64,000 nt of DNA from Bagarius yarrelli (taxonomy: Eukaryota; Chordata; Actinopteri; Siluriformes; Sisoridae): assembly GCA_005784505.1 (NCBI GenBank), contig VCAZ01000032.1, positions 1,189,001 through 1,253,000 of the forward strand, given 5' to 3'. Each line of letters starts with the position of its first letter. The stretch's first letter is position 1. The notes under the pieces are model-generated. The model ran no database searches and was not told where the DNA came from. It worked only from the letters and a program-made list of their open reading frames with translations. This document shows, piece after piece, positions 12,956-27,366 of this stretch. A program made the translations under genes and the position numbers.

Positions 12956-14252
12956 TATAATTATAAAAAGTTATATATATATATAAATGTACTTAAATGG
13001 TTATTGATCAACCTGCTTTTTTCTGCAAGTCTTAAGCCCTAAACTGAACAGAGATTAAGCAGTAAACTGTGCAGCCGCCTGACCGGAGGGCCTGAGCCGG
13101 GTTGTTGGAATTTTTTTTTAAACGAGCGACCAGAACATTTGCACATTCTTGAGAGCCTTTCTCAGGGGTCTAACCTCTCTCTGACCTCGCTTAAAGACTA
13201 CACGCAGGTTCCTCCCTCCCTGCCCTCCAGCATTAGGACACCTTTTAGAGGACCTGATGTCCGATCCGGAAAAGGTTGTTCAAAGATGGTCATGTCATTA
13301 GGATTGATGTTAGCTGTGGACGACGATGTAACAAGTGTCAGTTTGTAACATTAGACTTTCTAACATCAAAAGGATTGAGAGTGTGTGTAGCGCGGAGAAG
13401 CGAACACGGGCCCCTGTGTGAAGGTCGGGATACAGAGGGGGGGGTGAGATGACATGCAGGGCGCATTAATTCATTGGACTGTAAAGAACTGCCAGTCAGC
13501 CTGTGGATATGCTAATGCGGCATAGCAGGGCGCAGACGAGAGATTCAAACACACACCTTATTTGTTACTAGATCACAACCAGCAAAGACACGCTCAAGTT
13601 TTCTTATCTGATTCAAGAAATTGGGTGTTGGACTAAATTTATCACAGTTTCCTTTTGTAGATCAGGAACACTCTGATCAACTGATTCAATTCCAGCTGTG
13701 ATTAAACTCCAGCTGTTTTAACAGGTAGGAAAGTACCAATTTCTGACTGTTCGTCTTGCTTCTGCTAATCCTACGCTGCTGCTGTTGTTGTTGAATAATC
13801 AGGTTATAAACATGGCGGTGGACTAAAGAACTTCCTGTGGATACTATAAGCAGCAATAGTTTGATTGCCTCTTTTCCATCCTAATTTCACCCTAGTGACT
13901 AAGTTTTATTAGATGTTTAATTTTTATTTATTCACCCATAAAACTTGAGTGAGTAGCTTTACCCAGAATAAAAGGAGTTCTTGCTTTAAGATTAATTGAA
14001 ATCTCAGTTATCTGATATCATCACATCAGTAACTGCATACCAAAATGTACCAAAATTACATTGTGTGTGTTTTATTTGATTTGATTTGATTTTTTTTTTT
14101 TTTTTGAGTTGATGGGGCAGATTCAGTCATTTTAGTCTTTTTTCAAGCACTTATGTCACTCAGACTTAAATGAGATTAGCAGTGATTTGGGCTCGAATTT
14201 CCACCAGTCTCAGGTTTCCATAATGGAATTAAAATTGGCGTGTGTGTAAGCC

Positions 14253-14309
<57 letters not shown>

Positions 14310-16318
14310 CCATATGCCAGATTTGCTCTGTGTGAACATTCTATGTCCATAGCTAGGGTTATAGTCCCTGCTGAATTGTCCAGAGACCTGATTAGTAGGT
14401 TTAGGGAGCACCACAGGGGTGTGTATTAGGCATCTAATGGTTTCAGGGTGGATACTAACATACATAAGAACAGAAGGTGTGTTAAAGTCCTGATGGACAA
14501 CACCACATACATGCTCTAGAGATGTGCTGTGCTGATGTGTCTTCAGCATGTCGGAGTGTGAGAGTGGTTTTAGAGACTAAATAGTTAAAGCTGTGTTTTG
14601 CTTTACAGAAGCGTTCCGCGCAGCAGGTTTGCTTCCCCAAAATTCAGAAAATAACTTGGTGGGTCAGGTTATTTGCACACATGTAGTTACGTAGTATTGT
14701 AATGCTTGTAATGTAAATTTTGATTTTTGTTAAACTACACTGTCAGTTTGCTTTATTCGTTTTGTTAAGCTAGTTTTACTTTGGATGAATCAGGAGATCA
14801 CCATATAAATCCTAATTAAACAATTTTAATTCACTGGAATTTTATTTGTTTAAGAGTGTATGATGTGAGGAAAAACACTCTGAGAAGGGAACCAGACCTT
14901 AAAAGGGAACCTCGTCCACATCTATAGTAATGAGGAGACCACCGAATGTGATTATAGACAAAATCTCGTCTGTAAGTGTATATTAGTATTAATGTGATAT
15001 GTTAAAGTTGAAGCTGTTCACTAACGGAGACCTGAGAGCAAAACCCAACTTTATGTGGGACCATAATAATCAGCAGCTTGTTGGTTTTTTTGGTTTTTTT
15101 TATCAGCCATTATAAATGTTTTTGATCTGCTGGTGTCCTTGCGGTTAACTATTATTTTAGAAAGCTTTAAGTATTACAAATCCCCAGGTTGTAATAACAA
15201 TATAATAAAAGCAATAATATAGTGGTTCGACTGCAACAGTTCTGTGCTTTCATGCTGTCTGGATTTTTTTCGTACTTTTACAGAATAGCTTGGTTGCCTA
15301 GCTGCACCCGTTAGCCTGTTTGCTATTGTATGAAGCTGTCTTCAGAGGAACGAGGGAGGGAGGGCGTCTCATCCTTATTCATTTCTTATTCTTTTTTTTT
15401 TCTTTTCCTCACGAGGGGGTCTTTTCACTCGGTTACCACAGGGCTGTTTTTTTTCCCCAACAGCAGATATAAAGGGTTTTTCAGAAGTGATAAAAGAGAC
15501 TACGTCTGTGAACTGCTTTGAATTCCACGGTGGTCTAGATGACTAAACCCGATGGCTCAGTTTTGTTTTCGAGATTTTATCTCTGAACAAAAAAAAAAAC
15601 CCCAACAAAAACACCTGAAACATCTCAGGGTAGGCCTTGGAATCTGAGCCATAAGGAGAGAGATCTTTCTCCAGGGTTTTTACCTCCAGCAGGTTCAACT
15701 CATGTTACTGCTAAAAATGTTCTGGAAGGTCTGTAGTCGGAAGGTGGACTGATATGATATAAGGAAAAAAATCTCCCTTCGACTCTAATTTAGATTTTAT
15801 CTTTAGTGCTGACTTCGCAATATGTTAACCTGCAAAAGTCACAACACAGAATGTTTAGTATCAAGTGGGGATTAATTGATTAATTAAGAACTTTTCTGGA
15901 TTAATTGCAAGATTTTACAGTGAGATTAAGGCCCAATCCCAATTCTATTTTATACCCCTACCCCTTGAGTGGAAAATATTCGCCCAAGAAATGAGCAGCC
16001 ACTTCTACACCAGTACATGCCATCATATAAGCGATAAAAAGCTAATTTCCTGTCACTAGACTTTTATTTTTGACACGATATTCTGTCAAGTCATCGGGTA
16101 ACGTTATCAGGCATAAAAATATGTAACTTTTGGCGAACGTTAGCAAACTTTAGTGATTTTTAACAAATGTTTATTTGAAGAAGATGATGGTAAAATATGG
16201 ACACAGGATTGAATGTAAAAAAAAAAAACCTTAGGTGATTGTTGACGTTAAATTCCTTATTAATGGCATAAATAAATACTTACATTTGTGTATCTCCTTG
16301 GTCACTTCGACAGCCATG
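12956..16318. other. Gene-free stretch
   Basis: Only a (TG)n tract at 14254-14305 and A/T runs stand out. 13130-13330 is GC-richer, but shows no exon with credible splice sites. Confidence 0.55.
14254..14305. repeat. (TG)n microsatellite
   Basis: About 25 TG units. Confidence 0.95.
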
Positions 16319-16499
16319 TTTACATTTACATTTACAGCGTTTTGGCAGACGCTCTTATCCAGTGCGACAGAGCAATTATTTTATTTATACAACTAAGCAG
16401 CTAGAGGTTTAGGGGGCTTGCTCAAGAGGCCCAGCTGTGGTAACTTGGTGGTGCTGGGAGCTTTTGGTTCACAGTCCAACACCTTAACCACTAAGTTCC
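16319..16499 (-). mobile_element. tRNA-derived SINE (family A)
   Basis: Starts with TTTACATTTACATTTACAGCG, then GGCAGACGCTCTTATCCAG and GGGGGCTTGCTCAAGAGGCCC, and ends with CAACACCTTAACCACTAAG (box A complement). Confidence 0.85.
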
Positions 16500-18070
16500 T
16501 CTTTTTTTTAAAGGGATATCTGTCCCTTCACCCCTACCCCTAGACCTTTAACCAAAAGATAATATATATATACCCCTACCCCTTCACATAAGCGCACAAA
16601 ACCGAGGTGTACAAATTAATAGAAATTCTGTGCCTGGAATTTTACAGATTCAAATGGAGAAACAAAAAAATCTGCATCGCAAATTTAAAAACAAGAAACA
16701 CTTTTGGAGCGATTTTTCACCCAGACATTGTTTGTTTGGACATAAAACTAAGATTGAGCAATTGTGGAAGCCAGAAAGAAACCACAGACATCCTTAAGTA
16801 CTTAGTCATACTTGGTCAGTGGATCAGGGGTAAGAACACCATCTATCATCTAACTTTACTGGGGTAGTTTGAACAGCATGACAAGAAACCACAATGCACT
16901 TATTCCTTTATTCACCCACACCCACACGCTAATTTGCTTACTCGCTCCATCTATCATGTCATCCCTCTCTTGTTCACTCACTCTCTCTTTCTTTTACACA
17001 TTCTCTGCAAGTATTTTCGCTTGCCCGGTTAGCCGTTATCCTGATTGCTTATCATAGCGTTAGTGCAATAAGTTCACTTTCCTGTCAAATGCTTCCTCAG
17101 AGAGCTTGTTGCGAAATCCTGTCAAAAAAATCTCTTGCAAACCAACACAAAAAAGGCCCATGTACAGACATGCTACAGTTCGCAGGACCAAATCAGACCC
17201 ATCAGTGTTTTCGGTCGAAAATCAATCAAATCAACAAACTAGGAATCAAATCAAGATTCAACTCAAAGCTGGAATCCTGATCTTCATTTCGGGTCTTGAC
17301 AACACGGCCTCCGAGTTTAAAGGATAAATTGCCCTTGCTGGGGTTTGTGCCCCTGAATCTGACAAGCCGAAGCTAAAATTATGTAAAGAATTCACACCGG
17401 AGAGAGGTTTTTGGGCTAAGAGCAAAGCTATAGCAGTAAGTTTACACCCAAAGATAAAGGAGGTATGTGAAGCTTTAAACATGTCAAACACCTTCTCATC
17501 ATAGCCGTGATTTACTTCCATGCTTGACGGAAGGTGGACAAAATCAGATATGTGCATGAACGAACCACGGCGCGCTCGTAGCGCTCGTCGCGACAGGGAA
17601 ATCTCTGTGAAGCCTAGCAACAGCAACAGCAGTGTATTAAAGGCCGTGCTGTAATTACAACTCTTTATGTGCTGCTTTAGACTTCATAAACAGAAAATTA
17701 TGGGATTAGGTACAGCAGAGTTTGGAAAGGTGCCTGTTGGGAGAAGACAGAAACACATACAGAAGGTTATATCACTTCCTGGACAAGCGTGGGCCCGAGT
17801 GCGGAGTACGCAATTGACTGCACTTTCAGGTCCACATGACTACCAGTTTTTTTGAGGTCTGTTTTTTCATCTTTTTGCTTTATGCAGCAATTTTGTGAGA
17901 GATGGAGGTGGGTGTTGTGTAGAAACGGCACCTGGCATAAGAAACAAATCAACTTGACCCTAAACACAACTATGCCTGGCTCCAAGCTGTAGCCTTTATT
18001 TTGCTTTGTTGAAATTACTAAGAAAACAAATTTACATTTCCTTAAATTATCTATAATTCTTTTTTTAATC
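16500..18070. other. Gene-free stretch upstream of ankrd6
   Basis: Several open frames of 60-136 codons occur on both strands, but none has recognisable domains or splice context. The ankrd6 promoter and first non-coding exon may lie here or further upstream; I could not place them. Confidence 0.5.
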
Positions 18071-18300
18071 CAACTAATCATTTGAGGGTAAAGGGCCTTG
18101 CTCAGGGGCCCAGTAAGAGGGAGATTAGTGGGACTTGGAATTGACGGCCTTATCCAGAGCGACTTACATTTATCCAATTTTCCTTTTCTAAATGAGCAGT
18201 TGAAGATTAGGGGCCCTGCTCAGGTCTCCAGCAGTGACAGATTGGTTGTGCTGGGAATTGAACCCATGATCTTCGGATTAGCAGCCCAGCACTACACTAC
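18071..18300 (-). mobile_element. Two overlapping partial tRNA-derived SINEs (family A)
   Basis: Two successive copies of the GGGCCTTGCTCAGGGGCCCAG / GGGAATTGAACCCATGATC body in the same orientation. The second also has CTTATCCAGAGCGACTTACA. They lie just 5' of the ankrd6 start-codon exon. Confidence 0.75.
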
Positions 18301-18468
18301 ATACATACGTATGCACATGTATATGCTTTATCCAGTCGTTAATGGAAGCGTACTGTACACATATTGACCTAATGCCTCACCCCAGTTTTCCTATATTCTT
18401 CCTGTTTTCCATTTCTTTTCCCGCTCTCACATTTTCACGCCATGTGTTTCCTTCCTGTCCATCCACAG

Positions 18469-18568
18469 GCCCCGGTCGAGGACATGCTGCTTTCATAGCA
18501 CCTCTCTGTTGTATCCCGGGTCGCTGAAGATGAGTTAGCTTCTCTGGAAGACGGCTGATCTCTGCTTC
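18469..18568 (+). promoter_or_regulatory. ankrd6: ankrd6 5' UTR segment with two minimal uORFs
   Basis: An acceptor-like CCATCCACAG ends at 18468, so the start-codon exon probably begins at 18469 and an upstream non-coding exon exists that I could not locate. Two short upstream ORFs precede the main ATG: ATG CTG CTT TCA TAG at 18484-18498 and ATG AGT TAG at 18530-18538. Such mini-ORFs commonly dampen translation of the main frame; that effect here is inference. Confidence 0.55.
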
Positions 18569-20540
18569 ATGAGCCAGCAGGATGCAGCGTCGGTGCGAGC
18601 ACTCTCCGAGCGTCTCCTGGTAGCGTCGTACAAGGGCCACGTCGACAATGTGGTGCAGCTGATCAACAAGGGCGCCAAGGTTGCCGTCACCAGGGTAAGC
18701 CTGGCTTCGGTATGCTTTCATAAAGAAAATTTCTTAGTGAAGCCTGAAGTTGAAAGAAGATGATTCTGGAACAGGAATTGTTGTGTTAGTGGTTGTAGTC
18801 TTTTTTTGGAGATGGGTTTGCTGTCTTATTGAGCATAGGGGAAAAACTGTTTGATGTAGAGATTCTGACAAAAATAAACTGACAATTGTCCTAAATTGTT
18901 CTTCCATGGCATGTGGGCATCGGCTCTTTACCCACTACACTACGGTGCCAACATGCGCAGTTGCTCTCTGACAGCCCGGGTCCTTTTCGGTCCAATTCGT
19001 TTCATCTCTCTCTGTCCTATTACCCCTGAAAAAACTTTTTTTTCCCCACTGTAATACCAAGTTTTGACACACTTTGAATTATACACAGTAGAACATTCAC
19101 ACACAGTCAATGTCCTTTGTTTATCTACTTTTCTTTTATTACTAGCTTACCTTTGAAACATCATATAAGAAACAGTATTAGTCAGCTAGGAAAGGGTGGG
19201 GAAAGGTATTACTGGCAATAAAGTAAAAAAAAAAAAAATTGCAGTAACTATAAAATGATAGAAAAATAAGAGGATAAAGGGGGAGATTTATCAACCCGGA
19301 CTAAAGGCAGGCATGTAGTAGAATTTTAGTCAGATGCAAAGGCAAAAGTATCTCTACCAAAAATAGATATTATACACCTGCTCCAAGCTCCAGGAAATAT
19401 CTTCTGTACCAATCACTGCAATGTGATATTGCTTGATTGGGAAGCAGATATGATCAATCACCTAAATGAGCTCGCTGTAAGATTTATTAGGAATTTCGAT
19501 GAAAAAAAGGAATGTGTGTGAAAGAATGAAAGCAAAACAGAGAGCTGAGCTGTGTGTGTGTGTGTGTGAGTGTGTGTGGCTTCAGGGCAGATTGAGAAAA
19601 TGTACAGTGTTAGGGGTCACATTAGGACACTTGCGGTAGCTATGGTGCCTTTGTCCTTGAAACCCTCCAGGGGCCCCCACCTGCAATAGAACAGGTGAAA
19701 GTGGCAGCCCTTTAAAGCCAGGTCATGAAAAAAAACTAAACCAGGAGGTTAGACGGCTCCGGCCAACGCCTTGAAACCCCCGAAAGCACAATGAATAGTT
19801 TAGGAGTAAATCAAGAGTTAGTGACCAGCAGAGCTAACGAATATGATAATAGTAAAAGTAAAGCTAAAATATAAGTTGATTTAATAAAGAAAAGTGTAAA
19901 CAAATGTACAAAAAAAATTTATTAATTAAAAAAACATAGATTTTGATGCCTAGCGGGTAATTAAAGCCCCTTCACCAATAAATTAACACTGACTACAGGG
20001 TTACTAATTAGCATCACTGATGCTAAATCAAAATTAATCACTTCATGCACTGACTAGCATTCTGTAAAAAAATGCCATGCTAACCTGCGCCTGTTTAGAT
20101 GTTAGCTTTCATTATATTCTACGAATGCGGCATTTCTGCTTATGTAAAATATGTTTTATATAAATAGAATATGGCAGAAATAATAAACGTTTCTTATGAG
20201 TACTTTTAAAATTGTCTCCAATGCTTGCGGCGACACTACTGCTGTTAGCATGAACGAAAACAGCTACTAGCATCTGTGTAAACGTTTTACAAAAACCTTT
20301 TCCTCAGTATTTCTGTCGCTTTCGGGTTTGTCACTGTTTAAACCCACTAACCTGCTAGTTAAACTAACCTTCTCGAAGTTACAGCCACCATTTTCTGAGG
20401 ATAAAAGATGCTTTTGGGTAGTTAAGACATCTGTGGCTTTTGTTTAGAGGTAGAGAAATGATAAACTTATTAAAGAATTCGTTGTCTTTTTTTAAAGTTA
20501 CAAATTTAGGATTAAGTTTTTATGATTTTACAGGATGCAC

Positions 20541-20580
<40 letters not shown>

Positions 20581-23500
20581 GAATATTATTGTGTCTGCAG
20601 AACGGCCGGACCCCACTTCATTTGGCCGCTTATAAAAATCACATCGAGGTGGTGAGGATCCTGTTGAGGGCCGGCTGCGATCTGGACATTGAGGATGACG
20701 TGAGTTGTTGGATGTCATTATGGATTTTACATCTGATTATTAAGTTTATGTATCTGAATCTCCAGAATAAACACAAAAACACTGTTTGCATCTTTGTTCT
20801 GCTGTATTTATATATTTCTAATAATTAGTGTAATTATATTTTACGCAGACGCACTCCCTTACAAAATCACCTCAATCTTTCGAAAATATTGAACTCTTTA
20901 CAAATAGAGTGTTTCAGGACATCTGGGGAAATTATCGTAATATATATCGTAATATAATTATCGTAATATATATCGGAATATAATTATCGGAATATATATC
21001 GTAGAAAAACAGAATATTGTACCGCTCTAGTTGTTCCCCTTTGTTTGTTAAACTTATTTAATTACTGTGAATTTTAAATCTTTTTTAGGGGACAAATTAA
21101 TTTTTTCAGCATTTAACAGATGCCCTTTTCTATGGCAGCCTACATGCATTTAATTTTTTATCAAATTTAGTAGTTAAAAGTTAGGGGCCTGGCTCAGGGG
21201 CCCAACAGTGGCAGATTGGTGGTGCTGGGAATTGAATCCATGAACTTATAAACTTCTGATCAGCAGTCCAATACCTTAACCACTGAGCTACTGTTTCCCT
21301 TTACCGTAACCACATAATAATACATAATGATGTAGGTGTTAGAAAGTCACTTCAAAAACATGATCATATAAATGTGTAAAAATTGTTTTTGTCATTTTTT
21401 TTGTGAGTACAAGACAAATTTTAAGATGGAGCCTAAAAAAAGTTGAACGTATTAAAACGATAAAACCTCAAGTACGATAACTTTTACAATCAATTGAACA
21501 GAGTAACAAAGCACCAAAATAGCATTTTGACTAGCATTTTGTAAACAACAACATGCTAATCTGCCCCTGTTTAGCCTTTAGCTTAAATTATATCCCTTCA
21601 GAAATCTGAAGCAAAATGGACATAGAGAGAAATTTGTAAAGCATACTATAAAGATAATAGCATAGTTTATAAACTATGTCTAGTACATAGTTGCTAGGAT
21701 GTTTCTATGAGCGGTTAGCCTGAGAAACAAATAGCAAAAGTTCTTGAGTTCACTACAAAGTATTTAGCTGTAATATTTATTGTTTTGTTCTTGTCGTTGA
21801 TGTTTTTGTATCGTTCAGGATTTAGAAACTAGCCTGGAACTTATAGAGAGGCTTGACCACTGCTTGTTTTTGTAGTATTCAAAGAGCGGGATTGGGTTTT
21901 GCATGTTGTGTTTTGCATGAGTTCTAGCGAACGCGGCTGATTTGGACACGTTATGCAGTGAAAATTTGGTGTTATAGTTCAGGAAATCTTGCCTTAACAG
22001 CACACAAGCTATCAGTCATAATAATAGACGTAGACAGTATAGATGTAATGAAATATATCAGATGTTATTCGTTCAGGGTGCTAGTACCTAGCCATGTGTC
22101 TCGTCTCCTTTTAGTCCAGGACATTTCCTTTGCTACAAAAACACACTCAGGCTAATCTGACAATTGGATCATCCTGTGTACACTTAGATCGGTGTTAAAT
22201 ATACTATCTAACTAGTCCAGTCTATTAGCGCTCAGTAGAAGACCCGGGTTATTATCCCACTGCTATTGTTTTGCCTATTTTGAGTTTTTTTTACCTCAGT
22301 CTATCAGTCTTACGACAATCTATGTCTCATCTCAGACAGCAAATCTGATTCAGCTTTAATGACCTGTAACTTAACACCACTCTGAACAGGCTTCACCAAA
22401 AAGGTGCACATTTGGTCAAAGAACAGAAGAACTATAATTGAATGAAATGAATTGATGTAAACAGTTTGGTCCTGCGGGCAGGGCGATCAGACGGCATTAC
22501 ACAGAGCGGCGGTGGTGGGAAACAGTGATGTCATCGCAGCGCTCGTTCAGGAAGGGTGTGCACTGGACAGGCAGGACAAGGTAAAAAAAAAAAAAAAACA
22601 CAGTATAATCCTTCTTTTTATTACAATTTTGCAAAAGAAAAAAATGTTAATAAAGTTACAGGTTTTGCATTGCAGATCTTACATTTACATTCACAGCATT
22701 TAGCAGACATTGATGTCTTTTTTTTATACAACTAAGCAAATAGGGGTTAAGGGCCTTGCTAAAGGGCCCAGCAAAAGTAACTTGGTCAAACTGGGAACAG
22801 AACCCACCATCTTCCGTTTAGTAGTCCAAACACCTTAACCACTGAGCCACCACCTCCCCTTGATGCCCAATTCCAATTTTGTGACTAGGTCAGATTTTTT
22901 TTTTTTTTATAACCCGCTTACATCATTGTTTGAAAACTGATCCGTATCCGATATCTGCATTTACACTTAACACGACAAAACAACCCAATGTAGACGTACT
23001 GACTGAAAAAGGAAGTAAAATAATCAATGAACACAATGGACGAAGACGAAATGGTTATTCAATATTTTGCTTTTGCATCATATTTAAAGGTCACCAAAAC
23101 AATGATCTCTTTAGGAGGAGACAACAGTCCCTGTTGGAGCCTGGACAAATCTATCATTGATCGCTAAGTTATAAAATATCATTTTTTTTTTATAGTGCTT
23201 TTTTTTAACAAAAAAAAGAAATATTAAAATATACAGTTGTGCTATGCTATATATACTGTATAGTTTGCTGATGCTGTCTGCTTGAGTTGACGTCATTCAT
23301 TGCGTCATGCGCTCACATTGACAGGTGAAAATCTGATCTGTCTGCTTATACGGTAGACGCTAATGCACGTATCCGACTCTTATCTGAACTTATTTCCACA
23401 TATGAACAAGGCCTGAAGCCGATCCTAAAATATCGGAATCCATGTGCTTTTTTTCCTGCTTACACAATCCTGATCATATCCCATCTGTACCACAATGAAG

Positions 23501-26500
23501 GGAAAAAAAACCCCGGAATTGGGTCACATGATACACGTGGTGTAAATGCTGCCAATAACTAGCATTTAACATGGATTAGAACTGATATAGTAGCGGGAGT
23601 TCAGTGGTAACGCTGTTGAGCTGCTATTTGAAAGATCAGAGTTTGATTTCCGCCACAACCTAGTTACCAGTGATGGGCCCCTGAGTAAGGCCTTTAACCC
23701 CCAATTGCTCAGTTGTATAAATGAATTAAATGTAAGTCACTCTGGATAAGATAATACTACAAATTGAAATATATTACACTTTATTTGTATCCGGCGTTTT
23801 TTTCCTTTTGTTTGTACCGACAGGATGGAAACACGGCGCTACATGAGGTGGCGTGGCACGGCTTCAGTCAGTCGGTCAAACTGCTGGTTAAAGCCGGGGC
23901 TCATATCCACGCTAAAAACAAGGTAGTCTGATTTTCATCTATTAATAAACTCGGTCTATAATTTACTGCTGGTTCACTATAGAGAGGATAAAACATTAGA
24001 ACTTATTCCACAGTGCTGCTGAATTCTCAACTCTGATTGGTCAGAAGCTCTAAATTATATTTATATTATCGAGTTTTATTTGATTGCCCGTAGTAACGTC
24101 TCATTCATAGAGGCTTGAATAAGTGATGTCATGCTGTGCATTCAGCTACAGCAGGCTTTTCGTCTACCGGTTGCCATGTTGATAACATTGACGGTATTCA
24201 CTGCATGGCATGATTAACATTTTAAATACATTTTTTAGGAGGTAAAATGAAATTTTTAGAAAGAAATTTGACATTTGTGTAAAAAAAAGTGTGTCGTATG
24301 ATTTAAGCTAAAGAATGAAACCTGTGTGCATTTGATTGTTTATAATTTTAATCAATAGATTTTGCAGCATGTGTCTCTGTCTTTGTGTGTGTGTGTGTGT
24401 TTCAGGCGGGAAACACGCCTCTACACTTGGCATGTCAAAACGGTCACGTTCAAAGCACTAAAATTCTGCTGCTGGGAGGAGCGCGTCCGGACATCAAAAA
24501 CTATGTAAGTTAAGCCTAACGTTTTACCTGTCTGTCTCTCTGTGTGTCTGTCTTTCTCTCTCTGTGTCTCCCACTCTTTCTGTCTCTCACTTTCTTTGTG
24601 TCTCTCACTCTTTCTATCTCGCATTCTCTCTGTGTATCTCACTCTTTCTGTCTCGCCATCTCTCTCTCTCTTTACGTCTATGTCTCCCTGTGTCTCCCCC
24701 CCTGTCTCTGTCTCTTCGGCTCTCTTTCTCTCTGTCTGTCTCTCTGTGTGTCTGTCTTTTTCTCACTCTCTCTATCTCGCATTCTCTCTGTGTCTCTCAT
24801 TCTTTCTGTCTCGCCATCTCTCCCTTTCTCTTTTTACGTCTCTGTCTCCCTGTGTCTCCCCCTCTGTCTCTGCCTCTTCGTCTCTCTTTCTCTCACTGTC
24901 TTTCTCTCTCTAGCTTTCTGTCTTTCTCTCTCTTTGGTGAGTACATTCACAGCTTTTGTGTGTGTGTGTGTGTGAGATAGAGAGAGTGACACTACTACTG
25001 TAAGTGTCTCCTTTATTTTGACTATTAATGTTCTTGTGGTTACATATATAATCCAGACTAAACCCACCAGTTCTTGTCTGTGCTGTTAAAGGTTTTGCTG
25101 TTTTTCTCAGGTAGGTGACACGTGCCTGCATGTCTCCGCCCGCTACAACCACGTGTCAGTTATCCGCATTCTGCTGGGCGCGTTCTGTTCAGTGGCGGAG
25201 AGAAATCAGGTACGCGCTTTCACCTTGGTTTTCCCTTTGCTTTCGTTTTGTGGGTGAATAAAAAAGGGGGGAAATGTGTAATAATGACATAAAGATTAGA
25301 TTAGATTCAATTTATACTGCAGTACAAACATATGTACAGATTTATATAAATAAATAAATAGATTAGACATATTTTTGTACACTAGCAGTCAAAAGTATTT
25401 AGACACCCCATGTTTTTTCATATACAGTGTATTACAAAATATTGTACTTAAAATAACTAACATAAATAACCAGTGTTGCCAGATAGGGTGGGTTCCCCAC
25501 CAGTGTTGCCAGATAGGGTGGGTTCCTGACCAGTGTTGCCAGATTGGGTGGGTTCCTGCCCAGTGTTGCCAGATAGGGTGGGTTCCCCACCAGTGTTGCC
25601 AGATAGGGTGGGTTCCCCACCAGTGTTGCCAGATTGGGTGGGTTCCCCACCAGTGTTGCCAGATAGGGTGGGTTCCCCACCAGTGTTGCCAGATAGAGTG
25701 GGTTCCTGACCAGTGTTGCCAGATTGGGTGGGTTCCTGACCAGTGTTGCCAGATTGGGTGGATTCCTGCCCAGTGTTGCCAGATTGGGTAGGTGTGTTTA
25801 ACCCATATTTTGACACTCGACACAAATGTAAATGTTTATCAACGTGTGTGTTTATTGGTGGAGCAGGCAGGAGACACGGCACTGCACGTGGCGGCCGCGC
25901 TGAATCATAAGAAGACGGCGCGTCTGTTACTCGAAGCTGGAGCCGATAGCAATGTCCAGAACAGCGTGAGTTCTATACCAGCATTTCAAGAACATACAGT
26001 AGAACTAAAAGAAATAGTCATGAATGAATGAATAAAAAGGACATAAATACAAATAAAATATACTTTAAATAAATATACAATGTATTCGAACATGCTTATA
26101 CTTTAACCGCTCTAATAATCGCTGATTAATCGACTATCAGAATAATCGCGTGTTGGAGCCCTATGCGGACTATAGTGCTAATTTAAGACGGGTTTCGCTG
26201 CACAAATTTTAAGAGTCTTTTGCGAATTGTTGCTTGTCAGATTGTACGATTATGATCCCCATGTCACAATTTCAGACTGTACCACGGTCAAAAACAGACG
26301 CATACATGATGAGTCGTCCAGAGTTTTACGTCATCAATCCGTGAAACGTACGGTTTTCTCGTTAAATGGTAGCTCGCAGCTAACGAACACTATCTGTAGA
26401 GTTAATTTTGCTCATGACGTCTCAATAAGTTCTTTTTCGTGTTGTTTTGTCTATCGGACACGTTTCCACATTCGTGGTTTGTAGTTGTAGCGTTAATTGC

Positions 26501-27332
26501 ATCATCAGGTTCGGCGCTCCTATTGGTTCTCCCATGTTGTGGTAGGAGAAGTTACACTGGAAAAAAATGGTCTGAAATCTTCTGATACTGCAAAAATTTC
26601 TTCAGAGGATAAAACTGACTGCCGTTAAACATCTGTCGGTGAACATGTCAAACTAGAGACAGGAGTAAATTTGTCTCAGATGAAATCATCGCCAAAACCC
26701 TACTACATCAGCAAAAGTATCATAAAACCTATTACTGTGAATTATTATTATTATTATTATAGTTGCTGATAATTTGGCTTCTTTAAGTAAACAAATGCTT
26801 AAAATAACTAAAATATCTAGCATTATTAATCATTTTATATAAAGTCTATGTGGTGTGTTTGCGAAATAATGTACGCAACGAGCCTGAAAAAACTTGTAGC
26901 GGCAGAAGACATGTACAGGCTCATCTGTCATACCTGTGTGTGTGTTATTTTATGATACAGGCAGGACAGACTGCCCTGGACAAAGCCAGAGAGAACAACA
27001 ACCCTGAAGTAGCTCTGCTGCTGACCAAAGCACCACAGGTGACCCAATGACACACACACACACACACTTATTTCCTTCAGATATTTTTATAAGCTCACCA
27101 TCTGCTGGCATAATATTTCTGATAGTATAGCACGGTTATCAGGTACATCACACCAGGCCAAAGATAACAGCGCAGCCAGGAAACTAAAGTTAATACGAGT
27201 CCAGGCAGAGACGGAGGCCAGACGCATGCAAACACTCTGTGCTGAAAACTTTTAAAAGATATAAACTGGCATGATGATTAGTTTCATACTGTCAGGATGT
27301 GACATCATATTATTAGTAAACACGTTTGGCAT

Positions 27333-27366
<34 letters not shown>

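Noticed and set aside
17258..17626. 122-codon minus-strand frame upstream of ankrd6
   Set aside because: No recognised domain, composition like its surroundings and no splice partners; kept only as unexplained sequence.
24542..24980. Three overlapping Ser/Leu/Cys-rich frames
   Set aside because: CT microsatellite in an ankrd6 intron.
25471..25793. CRISPR-like array
   Set aside because: The 30-bp units are contiguous with no unique spacers; it is a minisatellite in a vertebrate intron.
25375..25823. 138-144 codon frames with a perfect 10-residue repeat
   Set aside because: Produced by the stop-free 30-bp minisatellite; frames are open on both strands inside an ankrd6 intron.
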